From Polynucleobacter sp. MWH-UH23A (GTDB lineage: Bacteria > Pseudomonadota > Gammaproteobacteria > Burkholderiales > Burkholderiaceae), in NCBI RefSeq assembly GCF_040409805.1, contig NZ_CP099572.1:310001-374000 (forward strand): 64,000 nt of DNA, in the 5' to 3' direction. The stretch's first letter is position 1, and every line of letters starts with the position of its first letter. Position numbers and translations under genes: made by a program. A model generated the notes under the pieces. That model saw nothing but the letters and a program-made list of their open reading frames with translations, made no database searches and had not been told where the DNA came from. Shown here in pieces: positions 41,795 through 50,112 of the stretch.

Positions 41795-42826
41795 TTAAGG
41801 CACCAAACTTAAAAACAAATACTCAAAGAAGATGATCAGATGCACCACGCCTTGCAATAGGGTGGTTCTGCCAATCGTTAGTGTTAATGCCCCAATAAAG
41901 AAGGTAAGGTACATGAGCGTCATATTTAGGTCGCTAATACCTAGGCTTAATGGAAGGTTAAAGAAAATGGCAATCGCCGCAATTGTGGGGATCGATAAAC
42001 CAATACTTGCTAGCGCTGATCCCAGAGCTAAGTTCAAACTACTTTGCAGACGATTGGCTTTGGCTGCGCGCACGGCGGCGTAGCCTTCAGGCATGAGGAC
42101 TAACATGGCAATGGCAATACCCACAATCGTTTTGGGCGCCCCAGCGGCTTTAACGCCCGCTTCAATGGCTGGGCTGAGCAATTCGGCAAGACCAACCACC
42201 ACAATCAGGGAGGTAATTAATAGAACTACGCTAACCGCTGTTTTGAGATTGCTCGGTTTTTCTGCATGGGCATTACTATCCTTTTTTTGTTCTTCATTCT
42301 TAGGTAAGTAATAGTCTCGATGACTCACTGTCTGAAAAAATAAGAAAGCAGCATACAGCGCAAAAGAAGCAATGCCAGCAAATGCCAACTGGCTCTTGGT
42401 AAAGTCTGGCCCAGGAGTGCTCACGGTGACAATGGGCATGACCAAAATGAAAGTAGCTAATGCGGTGAGTACTGCTAGGGCAGAGTTGGTGCCTTCATTG
42501 CGAAAGCCCATTTCGTGATGGTGTAGGCCGCCGATAAAAATACATAAACCAATCACGCCATTAATCACAATCATGACGGTGGCAAACACGGCATCACGCG
42601 CAATAAATTGTGAGCCTTCATGACCTGAGAGCATCATCGAGATAATCAGGGATACCTCAATAATGGTGACGCTAATCGCAAGGACTAATGCGCCATACGG
42701 TTCACCGGTTTTGTGGGCGATGACTTCAGCATGGTGAACTGCCGACAGTACGCCACCAATCAGTAGGGCTGCCATGATGGCAATGAACCAAGATTGGTTT
42801 GCAAGTTGGTGTACAGATTCCAGCAT
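41795..42826 (-). CDS. chaA: Calcium/proton antiporter (ChaA-like)
   Basis: A 343-residue inner-membrane cation/H+ exchanger of the CaCA superfamily with about eleven hydrophobic segments. The two alpha-repeat-like regions contain acidic residues within membrane stretches: LAISVTIIEVSLIISMML near 48-65 and VGIAIAMLVLMPEGYAAVRA near 235-255. The hydrophilic central loop NEEQKKDSNAHAEKPS is cytoplasmic. It would export Ca2+ (and possibly Na+) in exchange for protons. The gene stands alone and is divergent from cbiX, with a tandem 11-bp repeat between them. Length fits the family. Confidence 0.82.
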   Translation of the reverse strand: MLESVHQLANQSWFIAIMAALLIGGVLSAVHHAEVIAHKTGEPYGALVLAISVTIIEVSLIISMMLSGHEGSQFIARDAVFATVMIVINGVIGLCIFIGGLHHHEMGFRNEGTNSALAVLTALATFILVMPIVTVSTPGPDFTKSQLAFAGIASFALYAAFLFFQTVSHRDYYLPKNEEQKKDSNAHAEKPSNLKTAVSVVLLITSLIVVVGLAELLSPAIEAGVKAAGAPKTIVGIAIAMLVLMPEGYAAVRAAKANRLQSSLNLALGSALASIGLSIPTIAAIAIFFNLPLSLGISDLNMTLMYLTFFIGALTLTIGRTTLLQGVVHLIIFFEYLFLSLVP

Positions 42827-42840
42827 AGGCTTATCAAATA

Positions 42841-42862
42841 ATGGGATAAAAATGGGATAAAT
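42841..42862. repeat. Tandem 11-bp repeat in the chaA-cbiX divergent region
   Basis: ATGGGATAAAA is followed directly by ATGGGATAAAT, only 14 bp upstream of the antiporter start on the minus strand and about 50 bp before the chelatase start. The copies could be two binding sites for a regulator on one face of the helix, or a slippage product. Confidence 0.4.
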
Positions 42863-42912
42863 ATGAGTATGATTATGCGATGATTTGCTAGGCTTTGGAA
42901 AATTTACTGCAT

Positions 42913-43275
42913 ATGAAAGCGATTATTCTGTTTGGCCATGGTGCTCGTGATTCCCGTTGGCGCGAGCCTTTTGATCGCTTAGCCGATCTTTGGCGTGCGC
43001 AGCACCCAGATGTTTTGATAGAGCTCGCCTTTCTAGAAATGATGCAACCAAGCTTGCCAGAGGCGGTGGCCTCATTAGTAGGGCGGGGCGTTACCCACAT
43101 TACGGTAGTGCCAGTATTTTTTGGTCAAGGTGGGCACCTACGCAATGACTTCCCGGCGCTACTATCTAGTTGTCAAGAACAGTATCCGCAGATTGTCTTA
43201 AATGCGACCGGTGCCGTTGGCGAGGATCTGAGTGTTTTGCAGGCGATCATCGATTTTGGGGCTAGAGCTTTGTGA
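42913..43275 (+). CDS. cbiX: CbiX/SirB-type sirohydrochlorin chelatase, single-domain
   Basis: A protein of 120 residues from ATG 42913 (a TTG 18 bp upstream is less likely). It is the short, dimeric CbiX type. ILFGHGARDSRWREPFDRL near the start contains the first catalytic His, and VVPVFFGQGGHLRNDFP near 70-85 the second His. The enzyme inserts Co2+ or Fe2+ into sirohydrochlorin. Beside the methyltransferase and sulfite reductase genes, the iron reaction yielding siroheme is the likely role. Its 3' end overlaps the converging cobA gene by 78 bp. Confidence 0.87.
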   Translation: MKAIILFGHGARDSRWREPFDRLADLWRAQHPDVLIELAFLEMMQPSLPEAVASLVGRGVTHITVVPVFFGQGGHLRNDFPALLSSCQEQYPQIVLNATGAVGEDLSVLQAIIDFGARAL

Positions 43276-44091
43276 GTTAGTCGTTTTTGTTTGGCTTGTT
43301 TCGTTTCTCAAGGCTTCACCTACCATGATGAGTGCTGGCAAGTGGCTATCAAACCATTGATCTGCTTTACCTGTGGCAAGCTCGCCAAGCGTACTGCTCC
43401 ATTGGCGCTCACGAGGGGTGCTTACCGCCTCTAAGATGTGTACTGGCGTATTGGGGTTATGAATGCAATTTACCAAATTAGCGCCGTTATCAATTAATTG
43501 CTGGGCGATCTTGGTGGCATCTTTGCGACCCATGTAATAGACCAAAGTATCGGCACAAGGGTTGTTCATGGGTTGCAAAGCCACAGTCTGCTGAGCTTGC
43601 TTTGATTGATCGCCTTCGGCTGCTTGTGCCAAAGTCACAAAAGCAACACTACGGGAGACGCCGCGCAAAGTGAGTGATTGTTGCAAGCTCGCAGCGCCAG
43701 CCAGTGCGGCGGTAACACCGGGTACTACTTCAACAGCGATGCCATTATCTTTTAATGCCTGAATCTCTTCATCGGCTCTACCAAAGAGCATAGGGTCGCC
43801 CCCTTTTAAGCGGACGATCACTTGAAATTTGTGAGCGGCATCAACTAACCGCTTATTAATAAAGTGTTGTGCGGAGGACAGTTTTCCGCAACGCTTGCCT
43901 ACAGCAATCTTTTCTGCTTGTGGGCATAGCGCAAGCATTTGCGTATCAACAAGCGCATCATAAAATACGATATCAGCTTGAGCGAGTAACTTTGCGCCTC
44001 GAACAGTAATTAAATCAACAGCGCCAGGACCAGCCCCTACTAAATACACTTTACCAAGTGCATTTTTTTCTAAATGATTTTGCTGGGTCAT
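43198..44091 (-). CDS. cobA: Uroporphyrinogen-III C-methyltransferase
   Basis: A 297-residue SUMT. It has VYLVGAGPGAVDLITVRGA near 15 (SAM-binding signature), YDALVD near 47, the VRLKGGDPMLFGRADEE signature near 95, and YYMGRKDA near 185. It methylates uroporphyrinogen III at C2 and C7 to precorrin-2, the branch point to siroheme. It is the last gene of the minus-strand cysI-DUF934-cobA group, 48 bp after the DUF934 gene. No precorrin-2 dehydrogenase domain is fused, and none is seen in the window, so another locus must supply that step. The last 78 bp overlap cbiX on the opposite strand. Confidence 0.92.
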   Translation of the reverse strand: MTQQNHLEKNALGKVYLVGAGPGAVDLITVRGAKLLAQADIVFYDALVDTQMLALCPQAEKIAVGKRCGKLSSAQHFINKRLVDAAHKFQVIVRLKGGDPMLFGRADEEIQALKDNGIAVEVVPGVTAALAGAASLQQSLTLRGVSRSVAFVTLAQAAEGDQSKQAQQTVALQPMNNPCADTLVYYMGRKDATKIAQQLIDNGANLVNCIHNPNTPVHILEAVSTPRERQWSSTLGELATGKADQWFDSHLPALIMVGEALRNETSQTKTTNSQSSSPKIDDRLQNTQILANGTGRI

Positions 44092-44139
44092 GAGTTGGTG
44101 GGTAGATAGGGAAGTGGGTGGATTAAAGCGTGTTTGATT

Positions 44140-44724
44140 TTAAATACTTAAGCTTGCTCGTTTATCACGCCAACTATTTTGGGTGGTCACAGAGTACAAA
44201 TCAAATTGCTTTAAGGCGACATCGAGGTTCTGATCAGGGCGCAGTGCAAAGCTATCAAAACCTACGCGAGCACCTTGCAAGAGTTGGTCAATTAGCACAT
44301 CCCCAATCGCACGAATTTCACCAGTCCATGCAAAGCGATCACGCAATAGGGCTGCGGTACTAAAGCTTCTGCCATCTCGAAAGATAGGGAAATGTGCTGC
44401 CACTAGAGGCCACACTTTTTTGCCTTCATTGATTAGCTCTACATGCTTCAGAATGTCATCATCGGCCGCAAACCAAATACCAATCTGTCCCCCTTTGGTC
44501 TTTGCCTGAATATCTGCCTCTTCGTGATGACTGATCCACCATTTAAATGGCACCAGCACTTTGGCCTTGCCATGCTCTAAATCAGGTAGGCCGCCCTCAT
44601 CCTGACTACCGCTCCAGATAAGCCATTCATTAGGGGTTAAGCTGGGTTTGCCATCTTTTGGAAAATGTAAGACGTGCTCATGAGCAGCAATCGCATTGGA
44701 AGAATTTGCATTCGTCAGACTCAT
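44140..44724 (-). CDS. DUF934 family protein associated with sulfite reductase
   Basis: A 194-residue soluble protein of the DUF934 family, regularly found directly after cysI in beta- and alphaproteobacteria. Visible family features are LVPFKWWISH near 75, FPIFRDGRSFSTAALLRDR near 125, and IGDVLIDQLLQGARVGFDSF near 150. No cofactor motif is evident. It starts four bases before the stop of the sulfite reductase gene (ATGA), implying coupled translation. A role in electron supply or assembly of the reductase has been suggested from context only. Confidence 0.88.
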   Translation of the reverse strand: MSLTNANSSNAIAAHEHVLHFPKDGKPSLTPNEWLIWSGSQDEGGLPDLEHGKAKVLVPFKWWISHHEEADIQAKTKGGQIGIWFAADDDILKHVELINEGKKVWPLVAAHFPIFRDGRSFSTAALLRDRFAWTGEIRAIGDVLIDQLLQGARVGFDSFALRPDQNLDVALKQFDLYSVTTQNSWRDKRASLSI

Positions 44725-46436
44725 GATGCGTCCTCCCCAGTGACTTTGCTATCCGCTTTCTCTTTCTTTTTGGCATTCTTATATGCCGCCTCTTTAAAGG
44801 GCGCGACACCCAAGCGGTTATATGTCTGAATAAATGCCTCGCCATCAGCACGTTGCTCAACATAGGCATTGATGATGTTCGTCATGACATCGGGGATTTC
44901 ATCTGCGTAGAAAGAAGGTCCGATCACTTTGCCAATCGCAGCATCATTGCCCTGCTCGCCACCTAGAGTAATTTGATACCACTCTTCACCGTCTTTATCG
45001 ACACCTAATACGCCAATATTGCCGACGTGGTGGTGGCCGCAAGAGTTAATACAACCTGAGATATTTAAGGAGATATCGCCTAGGTCAAATAAGTAATCAA
45101 GATCATCAAAACGCTCCTGAATTGCCTTGGCAATTGGGAGAGATTTGGCATTGGCTAGGGAGCAGAAGTCACCACCAGGGCAAGCGATGATGTCAGTGAG
45201 TAGGCCAACGTTCGGTAACGCCACTTTTTGTTTTTTCGCCTCTTGCCAAAGTTCATAAAGCTTGGATTGCTCAACATCAGCTAAAACTAAATTTTGTTCA
45301 TGGGTTGCGCGCAATTCACCAAAACTATATTGATCTGCCAAATCTGCGATAGCTAACATTTGTGCCGTAGTGGCATCACCAGGAGCAACTGAACCATGTG
45401 GCTTGAGTGATAGCACGACGCTGGCATAACCTGGAACTTGATGGGGTTTAATGTTACGCTCTAACCATCTCGCAAACGCTGCCTTATCCTCATCTTTGGC
45501 AAGACTGATGACTTGCTCATTAGTCAACTTTTGCAAGCTCTTGTAAGCTGGTTTCGTGAAATGCTTCGCTACACGATCCCATTCCGCTTGCGTGAAATTG
45601 TCATCGCCATCTTTAATGTGTAGCCATTCACCCTCAACTTGGCGGGCGAACTCTTCAGGACTTAAGGCTTTGACCAAAATCTTGATACGAGCCTTATAAA
45701 GATTGTCTCTGCGACCGAAGCGGTTATAGACGCGCAGTAGAGCAGTGAGATAGCTTGGTAGTAATTGCCAAGGCAATGCTTGCTTGATGAGTGATCCCAA
45801 AATTGGCGTACGACCCATGCCGCCGCCAGCATAAATGTCAGCAATTAATTCGCCACTAGTATTTTTCTTGAGTTCAATGCCAACATCATGGCAAAGTAGA
45901 ATAGTGCGATCTTCTTTAGCGCCATTGATTGCAAATTTAAATTTGCGTGGCAAGTGAGCAAACTCAGGATGGAGTGTTGACCACTGACGCAATAGTTCAC
46001 ATACGGGACGTGGATCTACGTATTCGTCGCCAGCAACACCCGCAAATGCATCACTTGTGATATTGCGTATGCAGTTACCTGAAGTTTGAATGGCATGCAT
46101 TTCAACTTTGGCAAGTTCAGCCAAAATATCGGGAGTATCTTCTAAAGTGACCCAGTTGTACTGAATGTTCTGGCGGGTAGTGAAGTGACCATAGCCCCGG
46201 TCATACTTCTCAGCAATGTGCGCCATCGTGCGTAACTGTTTAGAGTTAAACAATCCATAGGGAATAGCAACGCGCAACATATAAGCATGGCGCTGGTGAT
46301 ACAGGCCATTTTGTAATCGCAGTGGGCGAAACTCTTCTTCAGCAAGACTGCCGTCCAAGCGCCTCGCAACCTGATCTCTAAATTGTGCAACCCGTTGATT
46401 TACAAGGGTTTGGTCAATGTGGTCGTATTTATACAT
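44721..46436 (-). CDS. cysI: Siroheme sulfite/nitrite reductase hemoprotein
   Basis: A reductase of 571 residues from ATG 46436; a TTG three codons upstream is less likely. It shows the two-fold ferredoxin-like repeats of siroheme enzymes: GHFTTRQNIQYNW near 70 and SFGELRATHEQNLVLAD near 385. The 4Fe-4S/siroheme Cys set lies in IACPGGDFCSLAN near 427 and SGCINSCGHHHVGN near 477, consistent with C-x5-C then C-x3-C. The enzyme reduces sulfite to sulfide in assimilation, taking electrons from ferredoxin or a flavoprotein. Neighbouring DUF934 and siroheme genes favour sulfite over nitrite. cysH, cysD and cysN are not in the window. Confidence 0.9.
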   Translation of the reverse strand: MYKYDHIDQTLVNQRVAQFRDQVARRLDGSLAEEEFRPLRLQNGLYHQRHAYMLRVAIPYGLFNSKQLRTMAHIAEKYDRGYGHFTTRQNIQYNWVTLEDTPDILAELAKVEMHAIQTSGNCIRNITSDAFAGVAGDEYVDPRPVCELLRQWSTLHPEFAHLPRKFKFAINGAKEDRTILLCHDVGIELKKNTSGELIADIYAGGGMGRTPILGSLIKQALPWQLLPSYLTALLRVYNRFGRRDNLYKARIKILVKALSPEEFARQVEGEWLHIKDGDDNFTQAEWDRVAKHFTKPAYKSLQKLTNEQVISLAKDEDKAAFARWLERNIKPHQVPGYASVVLSLKPHGSVAPGDATTAQMLAIADLADQYSFGELRATHEQNLVLADVEQSKLYELWQEAKKQKVALPNVGLLTDIIACPGGDFCSLANAKSLPIAKAIQERFDDLDYLFDLGDISLNISGCINSCGHHHVGNIGVLGVDKDGEEWYQITLGGEQGNDAAIGKVIGPSFYADEIPDVMTNIINAYVEQRADGEAFIQTYNRLGVAPFKEAAYKNAKKKEKADSKVTGEDAS

Positions 46437-46515
46437 AGACCGCAATTGTCACGGATTTTCAATATTCCATCAAATACTGAAAAATCTGTCTTATATAACT
46501 ATTGGCTATATAGAT

Positions 46516-46887
46516 TTATAGGCCATATTCACGATAGTGCCTGTAGAGATTGGCGATTGAGGCAAACCCAAGAATTACGATGAGGATTGCAAACAAATGT
46601 TCAATAGTGAAGTGCTGAAAAACGCCGAGTTGTAACAACACCGCTGCTGCAACAAAAGCGCCTATGGAGCCAAAGGTGACTAATTTAAAGTTAGGCACGA
46701 AAGCGCCCAAGGTGATTGCAATAAATACTAAGTAAAGATCTGAGACCAACTGATCAGCTGTAACAAAAATAGCATTGGTCATTTCAGGGTTGGAAAATTT
46801 ACCCACAACTGCCAGGGCCAAGATGCTAGCCAAGATCATGAAATTGAGTTTAGCTTTGCTTAGAACTGTTTTGAGTTGAGTATTCAT
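46516..46887 (-). CDS. Small four-helix membrane protein of unknown function
   Basis: A 123-residue protein with four predicted membrane segments: FMILASILALAVVG, LVFIAITLGAFV, GAFVAAAVLLQLGVF and LFAILIVILGFASI. The short ends are charged. I do not recognise the family, though the size and topology resemble PsiE-like proteins. It lies 15 bp downstream of another small membrane protein on the same strand, so the two probably form one transcript. The sulfite reductase gene follows in the same direction after a 79-bp gap. Confidence 0.6.
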   Translation of the reverse strand: MNTQLKTVLSKAKLNFMILASILALAVVGKFSNPEMTNAIFVTADQLVSDLYLVFIAITLGAFVPNFKLVTFGSIGAFVAAAVLLQLGVFQHFTIEHLFAILIVILGFASIANLYRHYREYGL

Positions 46888-46902
46888 CTAATGTGTTCTT
46901 GT

Positions 46903-47127
46903 TTAACCACCATTACCGCTAAAGACAAGGCCCATACCAAGCCAAAGCAATGCAAAAGCAACCAATATCGTAAAGCCGATCTTTTTGAGGAAATGGTCAA
47001 GGCTATTCATATAGTCTTCATCGTTACGCCCAAACCAGGTATCAAAGCGCTTCCAGACAAGACGACCTACAAACAATGGAAGCAGCATGGCAATAATGCC
47101 AAGAATGACGGTGAAAGTGGTATTCAT
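46903..47127 (-). CDS. Small two-helix membrane protein
   Basis: A 74-residue protein with a membrane helix at each end: FTVILGIIAMLLPLFVG and GFTILVAFALLWLGMGLVF. A charged middle (WKRFDTWFGRNDEDYMNSLDHFLKK) would face one side of the membrane. It lacks a recognisable family motif. It precedes the four-helix membrane protein by 15 bp on the same strand, and the pair may act together. A plus-strand open frame across both genes is the complementary shadow. Confidence 0.6.
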   Translation of the reverse strand: MNTTFTVILGIIAMLLPLFVGRLVWKRFDTWFGRNDEDYMNSLDHFLKKIGFTILVAFALLWLGMGLVFSGNGG

Positions 47128-47157
47128 AACATTTCTCTATTACAGACGTGTATTGAT

Positions 47158-48081
47158 CTAATTAGATGCTGGAAAGTTATACAGGATACAGGGGTTGTCT
47201 ACTAGGATGGATTTTCTGAGGACTGGATCTTTAACCCAGTCGCCAAAGAGGTCGCAAAGATCAGCATCATGGGGCATTTGCTTTTTTACCATCACGTGGG
47301 GCCAGTCGCTACCCCAAATCAGTCTTTTGGGATTAGCCTCAATCACAGCATCATTTAAAGGCCGCATATCGGTATAGGGTAGATTGCCATCACAAATACG
47401 ATAAGGCCCTGTCATCTTTACCCAAGCCTGTCCATTTTTTAGTAGTGTTAGTAGCCCCTGAAAACCTTTGTCATTCACACCATGTTTTGCATGGCTGTAA
47501 CCAAAATGCCCAAATACTAGATCTATTGGAAAACCCTCAAATGTCTTTGCGAGATTGGGATACTCATTGACGTGCATGAGTAATTCTAAATGCCAACCAA
47601 ATGGCTGAATTTTCTTCGCTAGGGCTTTAAGATTTTCAATCGGCAGTCCTACTGATGGATCGGCAACATCCACAACGTTGCAACGAATACCACGGACCCC
47701 AGCTTGATGAAGACTCTCTAATTGTTGATCTGTTGTGTCATTCGGGTTGCTAGAAATTACTGCCACCCCCCGAAATTGATTTGGGTATTGGTTGAGTGCT
47801 CCCAACATCGCGCGATTATCAGTTCCATAAACACTGGGTTGTACTAGCACTGCGCGATCTACATGTAAGGTCTTTAGTAGCAATCGATAAGCGTCAAGAG
47901 TGGCATCAGGCGGCGTGTAGATACGCCCTTGCGCATATGGAAACTGTCTTGCTGGACCACAGACATGTGCATGGCAATCAACAGCCCCAGGCGGAAACAC
48001 TATCTTGGGTGATCGTATTTCCGGATTGGGAGCTTGGCACAAAGGAGCCGAAGAGTGGCTAGTCAATTTATTGCGGCTCAA
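47158..48081 (-). CDS. Amidohydrolase, 2-pyrone-4,6-dicarboxylate hydrolase (LigI)-like
   Basis: A 307-residue metal-dependent hydrolase of the amidohydrolase-2 group. VDCHAHVCGPARQFPY near 33 gives the H-x-H pair, LLMHVNEYPN and FGHFGYSH supply further ligands, and IWGSDWPHVM near 265 carries the last Asp. The pattern CHAHVxGPxxxFPY matches 2-pyrone-4,6-dicarboxylate lactonases, which open the lactone in protocatechuate 4,5-cleavage. The start overlaps the end of the Bug receptor gene by 14 bp, so it is probably fed by that carboxylate transporter. Another aromatic lactone or dicarboxylate is possible. Confidence 0.8.
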   Translation of the reverse strand: MSRNKLTSHSSAPLCQAPNPEIRSPKIVFPPGAVDCHAHVCGPARQFPYAQGRIYTPPDATLDAYRLLLKTLHVDRAVLVQPSVYGTDNRAMLGALNQYPNQFRGVAVISSNPNDTTDQQLESLHQAGVRGIRCNVVDVADPSVGLPIENLKALAKKIQPFGWHLELLMHVNEYPNLAKTFEGFPIDLVFGHFGYSHAKHGVNDKGFQGLLTLLKNGQAWVKMTGPYRICDGNLPYTDMRPLNDAVIEANPKRLIWGSDWPHVMVKKQMPHDADLCDLFGDWVKDPVLRKSILVDNPCILYNFPASN

Positions 48082-49054
48082 TATTTGCGTCTTTGGCGAT
48101 CTTTTGATACTTGCTCATTTCATCGCGCACAAACTTACTAAATTCAGTAGGACTCATAGGCGTAGCTTTAATGCCTTTGGATTCATAAGCGTTTTTGACT
48201 TCAGGGTCTTGCATCGATTGATTGATATCGGTATTAATCTTTTTCACGATAGCGGCTGGTGTACCCGCAGGGGCCCAAACACCAAACCAAAGTCCGATCT
48301 CAAAATTTGGATAGCCTTGTTCAGCGATGCTCGGGATATCGGGCACGGCAGCATTACGGGTTTTACTCGTCACGCCTAAGGCACGAACCTTGCCACCTTT
48401 GAGTTGGCCGATCGCAGTATCTAGTGGCGCCATATAAAAAGCGGTACGACCAGACATCGTGTCCTGAATAGCCTCTGGAGAGCCTTTGTAGGGCACATGG
48501 ACTAATTTGATGCCCATCATTTGATTAAAGTATTCGGCAGCTAAGTGAGTGGAGCTTCCTACGCCTGCTGATGCAAAAGTAATTTCACCAGGTTTGGATT
48601 TGGCGGCGATGACTAAGTCTCGAATCGATTGATAAGGGCCATCAGCAGCAGTAATCATGACATAGGGCGTTTGCCCAAGAATAGCCACATCAATCAAACT
48701 CTTCAGTGGATCGTAAGGCAGCTTTTTATAAATTGCGGGATTGGCTGCATAGGAAGCAGACTGTACTAATAAGGTATAGCCATCTGGTTCTGAGTTCACC
48801 ACGACGCCTGTGCCGATGAGTCCGCCTGCGCCTGGACGATTTTCAATAATGACGGGCTGTTTCCAAGTTTCAGTCAGGCTCTTTGCAACTACCCGGCCTG
48901 CAATATCAGCCCCAGATCCTGTAGTCAGGGGCACAATCATTTTGACGGTACGGTTAGGGTAGTTTTGAGCGTTCGCAAGACTTACTCCCACGCACAGGCT
49001 GAAGCATGCCCCTAGAATTGCTAAACATTTGCCTGTTTTCAATGTCTGATTCAT
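48068..49054 (-). CDS. Bug-family tripartite tricarboxylate transporter substrate-binding protein
   Basis: A 328-residue periplasmic receptor. Residues 1-29 form a Sec signal peptide ending LANAQ. The mature part begins YPNRTVKMIVPLTTGSGAD, the usual Bug opening, with VIENRPGAGGLIG near 75 and ITFASAGVGSSTHLAAEYF near 155 lining the ligand pocket. Bug proteins bind carboxylates for TctAB-type permeases, and many in Burkholderiales are orphan receptors without adjacent permease genes, as here. Overlap with the lactonase-like gene implies an aromatic-acid or lactone breakdown product as ligand. Confidence 0.9.
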   Translation of the reverse strand: MNQTLKTGKCLAILGACFSLCVGVSLANAQNYPNRTVKMIVPLTTGSGADIAGRVVAKSLTETWKQPVIIENRPGAGGLIGTGVVVNSEPDGYTLLVQSASYAANPAIYKKLPYDPLKSLIDVAILGQTPYVMITAADGPYQSIRDLVIAAKSKPGEITFASAGVGSSTHLAAEYFNQMMGIKLVHVPYKGSPEAIQDTMSGRTAFYMAPLDTAIGQLKGGKVRALGVTSKTRNAAVPDIPSIAEQGYPNFEIGLWFGVWAPAGTPAAIVKKINTDINQSMQDPEVKNAYESKGIKATPMSPTEFSKFVRDEMSKYQKIAKDANIEPQ

Positions 49055-49252
49055 AAAGTCTCCCTTTTCGTTAATGCATTGAACTAACGCACTGGATATT
49101 GTTGTTTTTATTGGTTCTGCAATATTTCACTAGATAATCTAACATGGCTTTTTCAATAGATAAATACATTAGATGAACATAACTCATGCGTACAGGTAAG
49201 TTGTAGGTGAGCAATAGCCACATAGATGCATGAAACGAACAGGTAGAGACAA

Positions 49253-50068
49253 ATGACTCAATTGCAAGATGTAAAAACGGTCAATGTGAATGGCGTGGAT
49301 ATTGCCTATCGATTTGACGGTCCTGAAAATGGTCGGGTTTTGCTGGTAGCCAATAGCTTGATGGCCAATGGCAGCATGTGGGATTGGAATATACCTGCAT
49401 TTGCCGATCGCTATCGCGTGCTTCGTTACGACAAAAGAGGGCATGGTAAGTCGAGCGTTGTTCCTAGGCCTTATAGCATTGCGCTATTAGCAGATGATGC
49501 TGCTGGACTCTTAGATGCCTTAAATATTGAGAAAGCGCATTTCATGGGCTTATCAATTGGTGGCATGATTGGCCAGCAATTGGGTGCTCGCTATCCAGAG
49601 AAAATTTACTCACTATCACTTTGCAATACAGCAAGCGAGATGCCACCCCGCAGTTTGTGGGAGGATCGCTTTCAAACTGCGCGTACAAAGGGGCTTGCTG
49701 GATTGGTTGATGGAACCATACAGCGCTGGTTTACTGCGCCATTTATTGAGCGCGCCCCTCAAGATATTGAAAAAGTACGCCAGATGATTTTAGGAACCAA
49801 TGTGGATGGCTATATCGGCTGCGGTAGCGCGGTACGTGATATGGCACAAAGTACGATGCTGCTAAAGATTAAAGCACCAACCCTGGTGCTTTCTGGACGA
49901 CACGATCCTGCTTGCACTGTAGATCAAGGGATTGTGCTCAATAGGCTAATTGATGGCTCGCAGATGGTTATTATTGAAGATGCAGCGCATTTATCGAATA
50001 TTGAGCAACCCGCTCGATTCAATAAGGCGGTGCGAGAGTTTGTTGATTCTGTAGATGATCGTTTGTAA
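49253..50068 (+). CDS. 3-oxoadipate enol-lactonase-like alpha/beta hydrolase
   Basis: A 271-residue alpha/beta hydrolase. VANSLMANGSMWDW near 33 provides the oxyanion region, FMGLSIGGMIGQQLG near 97 the nucleophile elbow with Ser in GLSIGG, ALSGRHDPACT near 220 the acid and EDAAHLSNIEQP near 245 the His. The pattern LRYDKRGHGKSSV and the size fit PcaD, which hydrolyses 3-oxoadipate enol-lactone in the beta-ketoadipate pathway. It is divergent from the Bug-lactonase pair across 198 bp, so the three genes may be controlled together. Other enol-lactones are possible substrates. Confidence 0.8.
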   Translation: MTQLQDVKTVNVNGVDIAYRFDGPENGRVLLVANSLMANGSMWDWNIPAFADRYRVLRYDKRGHGKSSVVPRPYSIALLADDAAGLLDALNIEKAHFMGLSIGGMIGQQLGARYPEKIYSLSLCNTASEMPPRSLWEDRFQTARTKGLAGLVDGTIQRWFTAPFIERAPQDIEKVRQMILGTNVDGYIGCGSAVRDMAQSTMLLKIKAPTLVLSGRHDPACTVDQGIVLNRLIDGSQMVIIEDAAHLSNIEQPARFNKAVREFVDSVDDRL

Positions 50069-50112
50069 TTGACGAATATCATACTACTTAGATTATTAAT
50101 AGAAAGATTTAT

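Noticed and set aside
42093..42311. Plus-strand frame inside the antiporter gene
   Set aside because: Complementary shadow of a membrane protein gene with clear antiporter features.
46876..47205. Plus-strand 109-codon frame over the small membrane protein genes
   Set aside because: The minus-strand products have clean membrane helices; the plus-strand product is Lys/Thr-rich shadow and lacks a start site.
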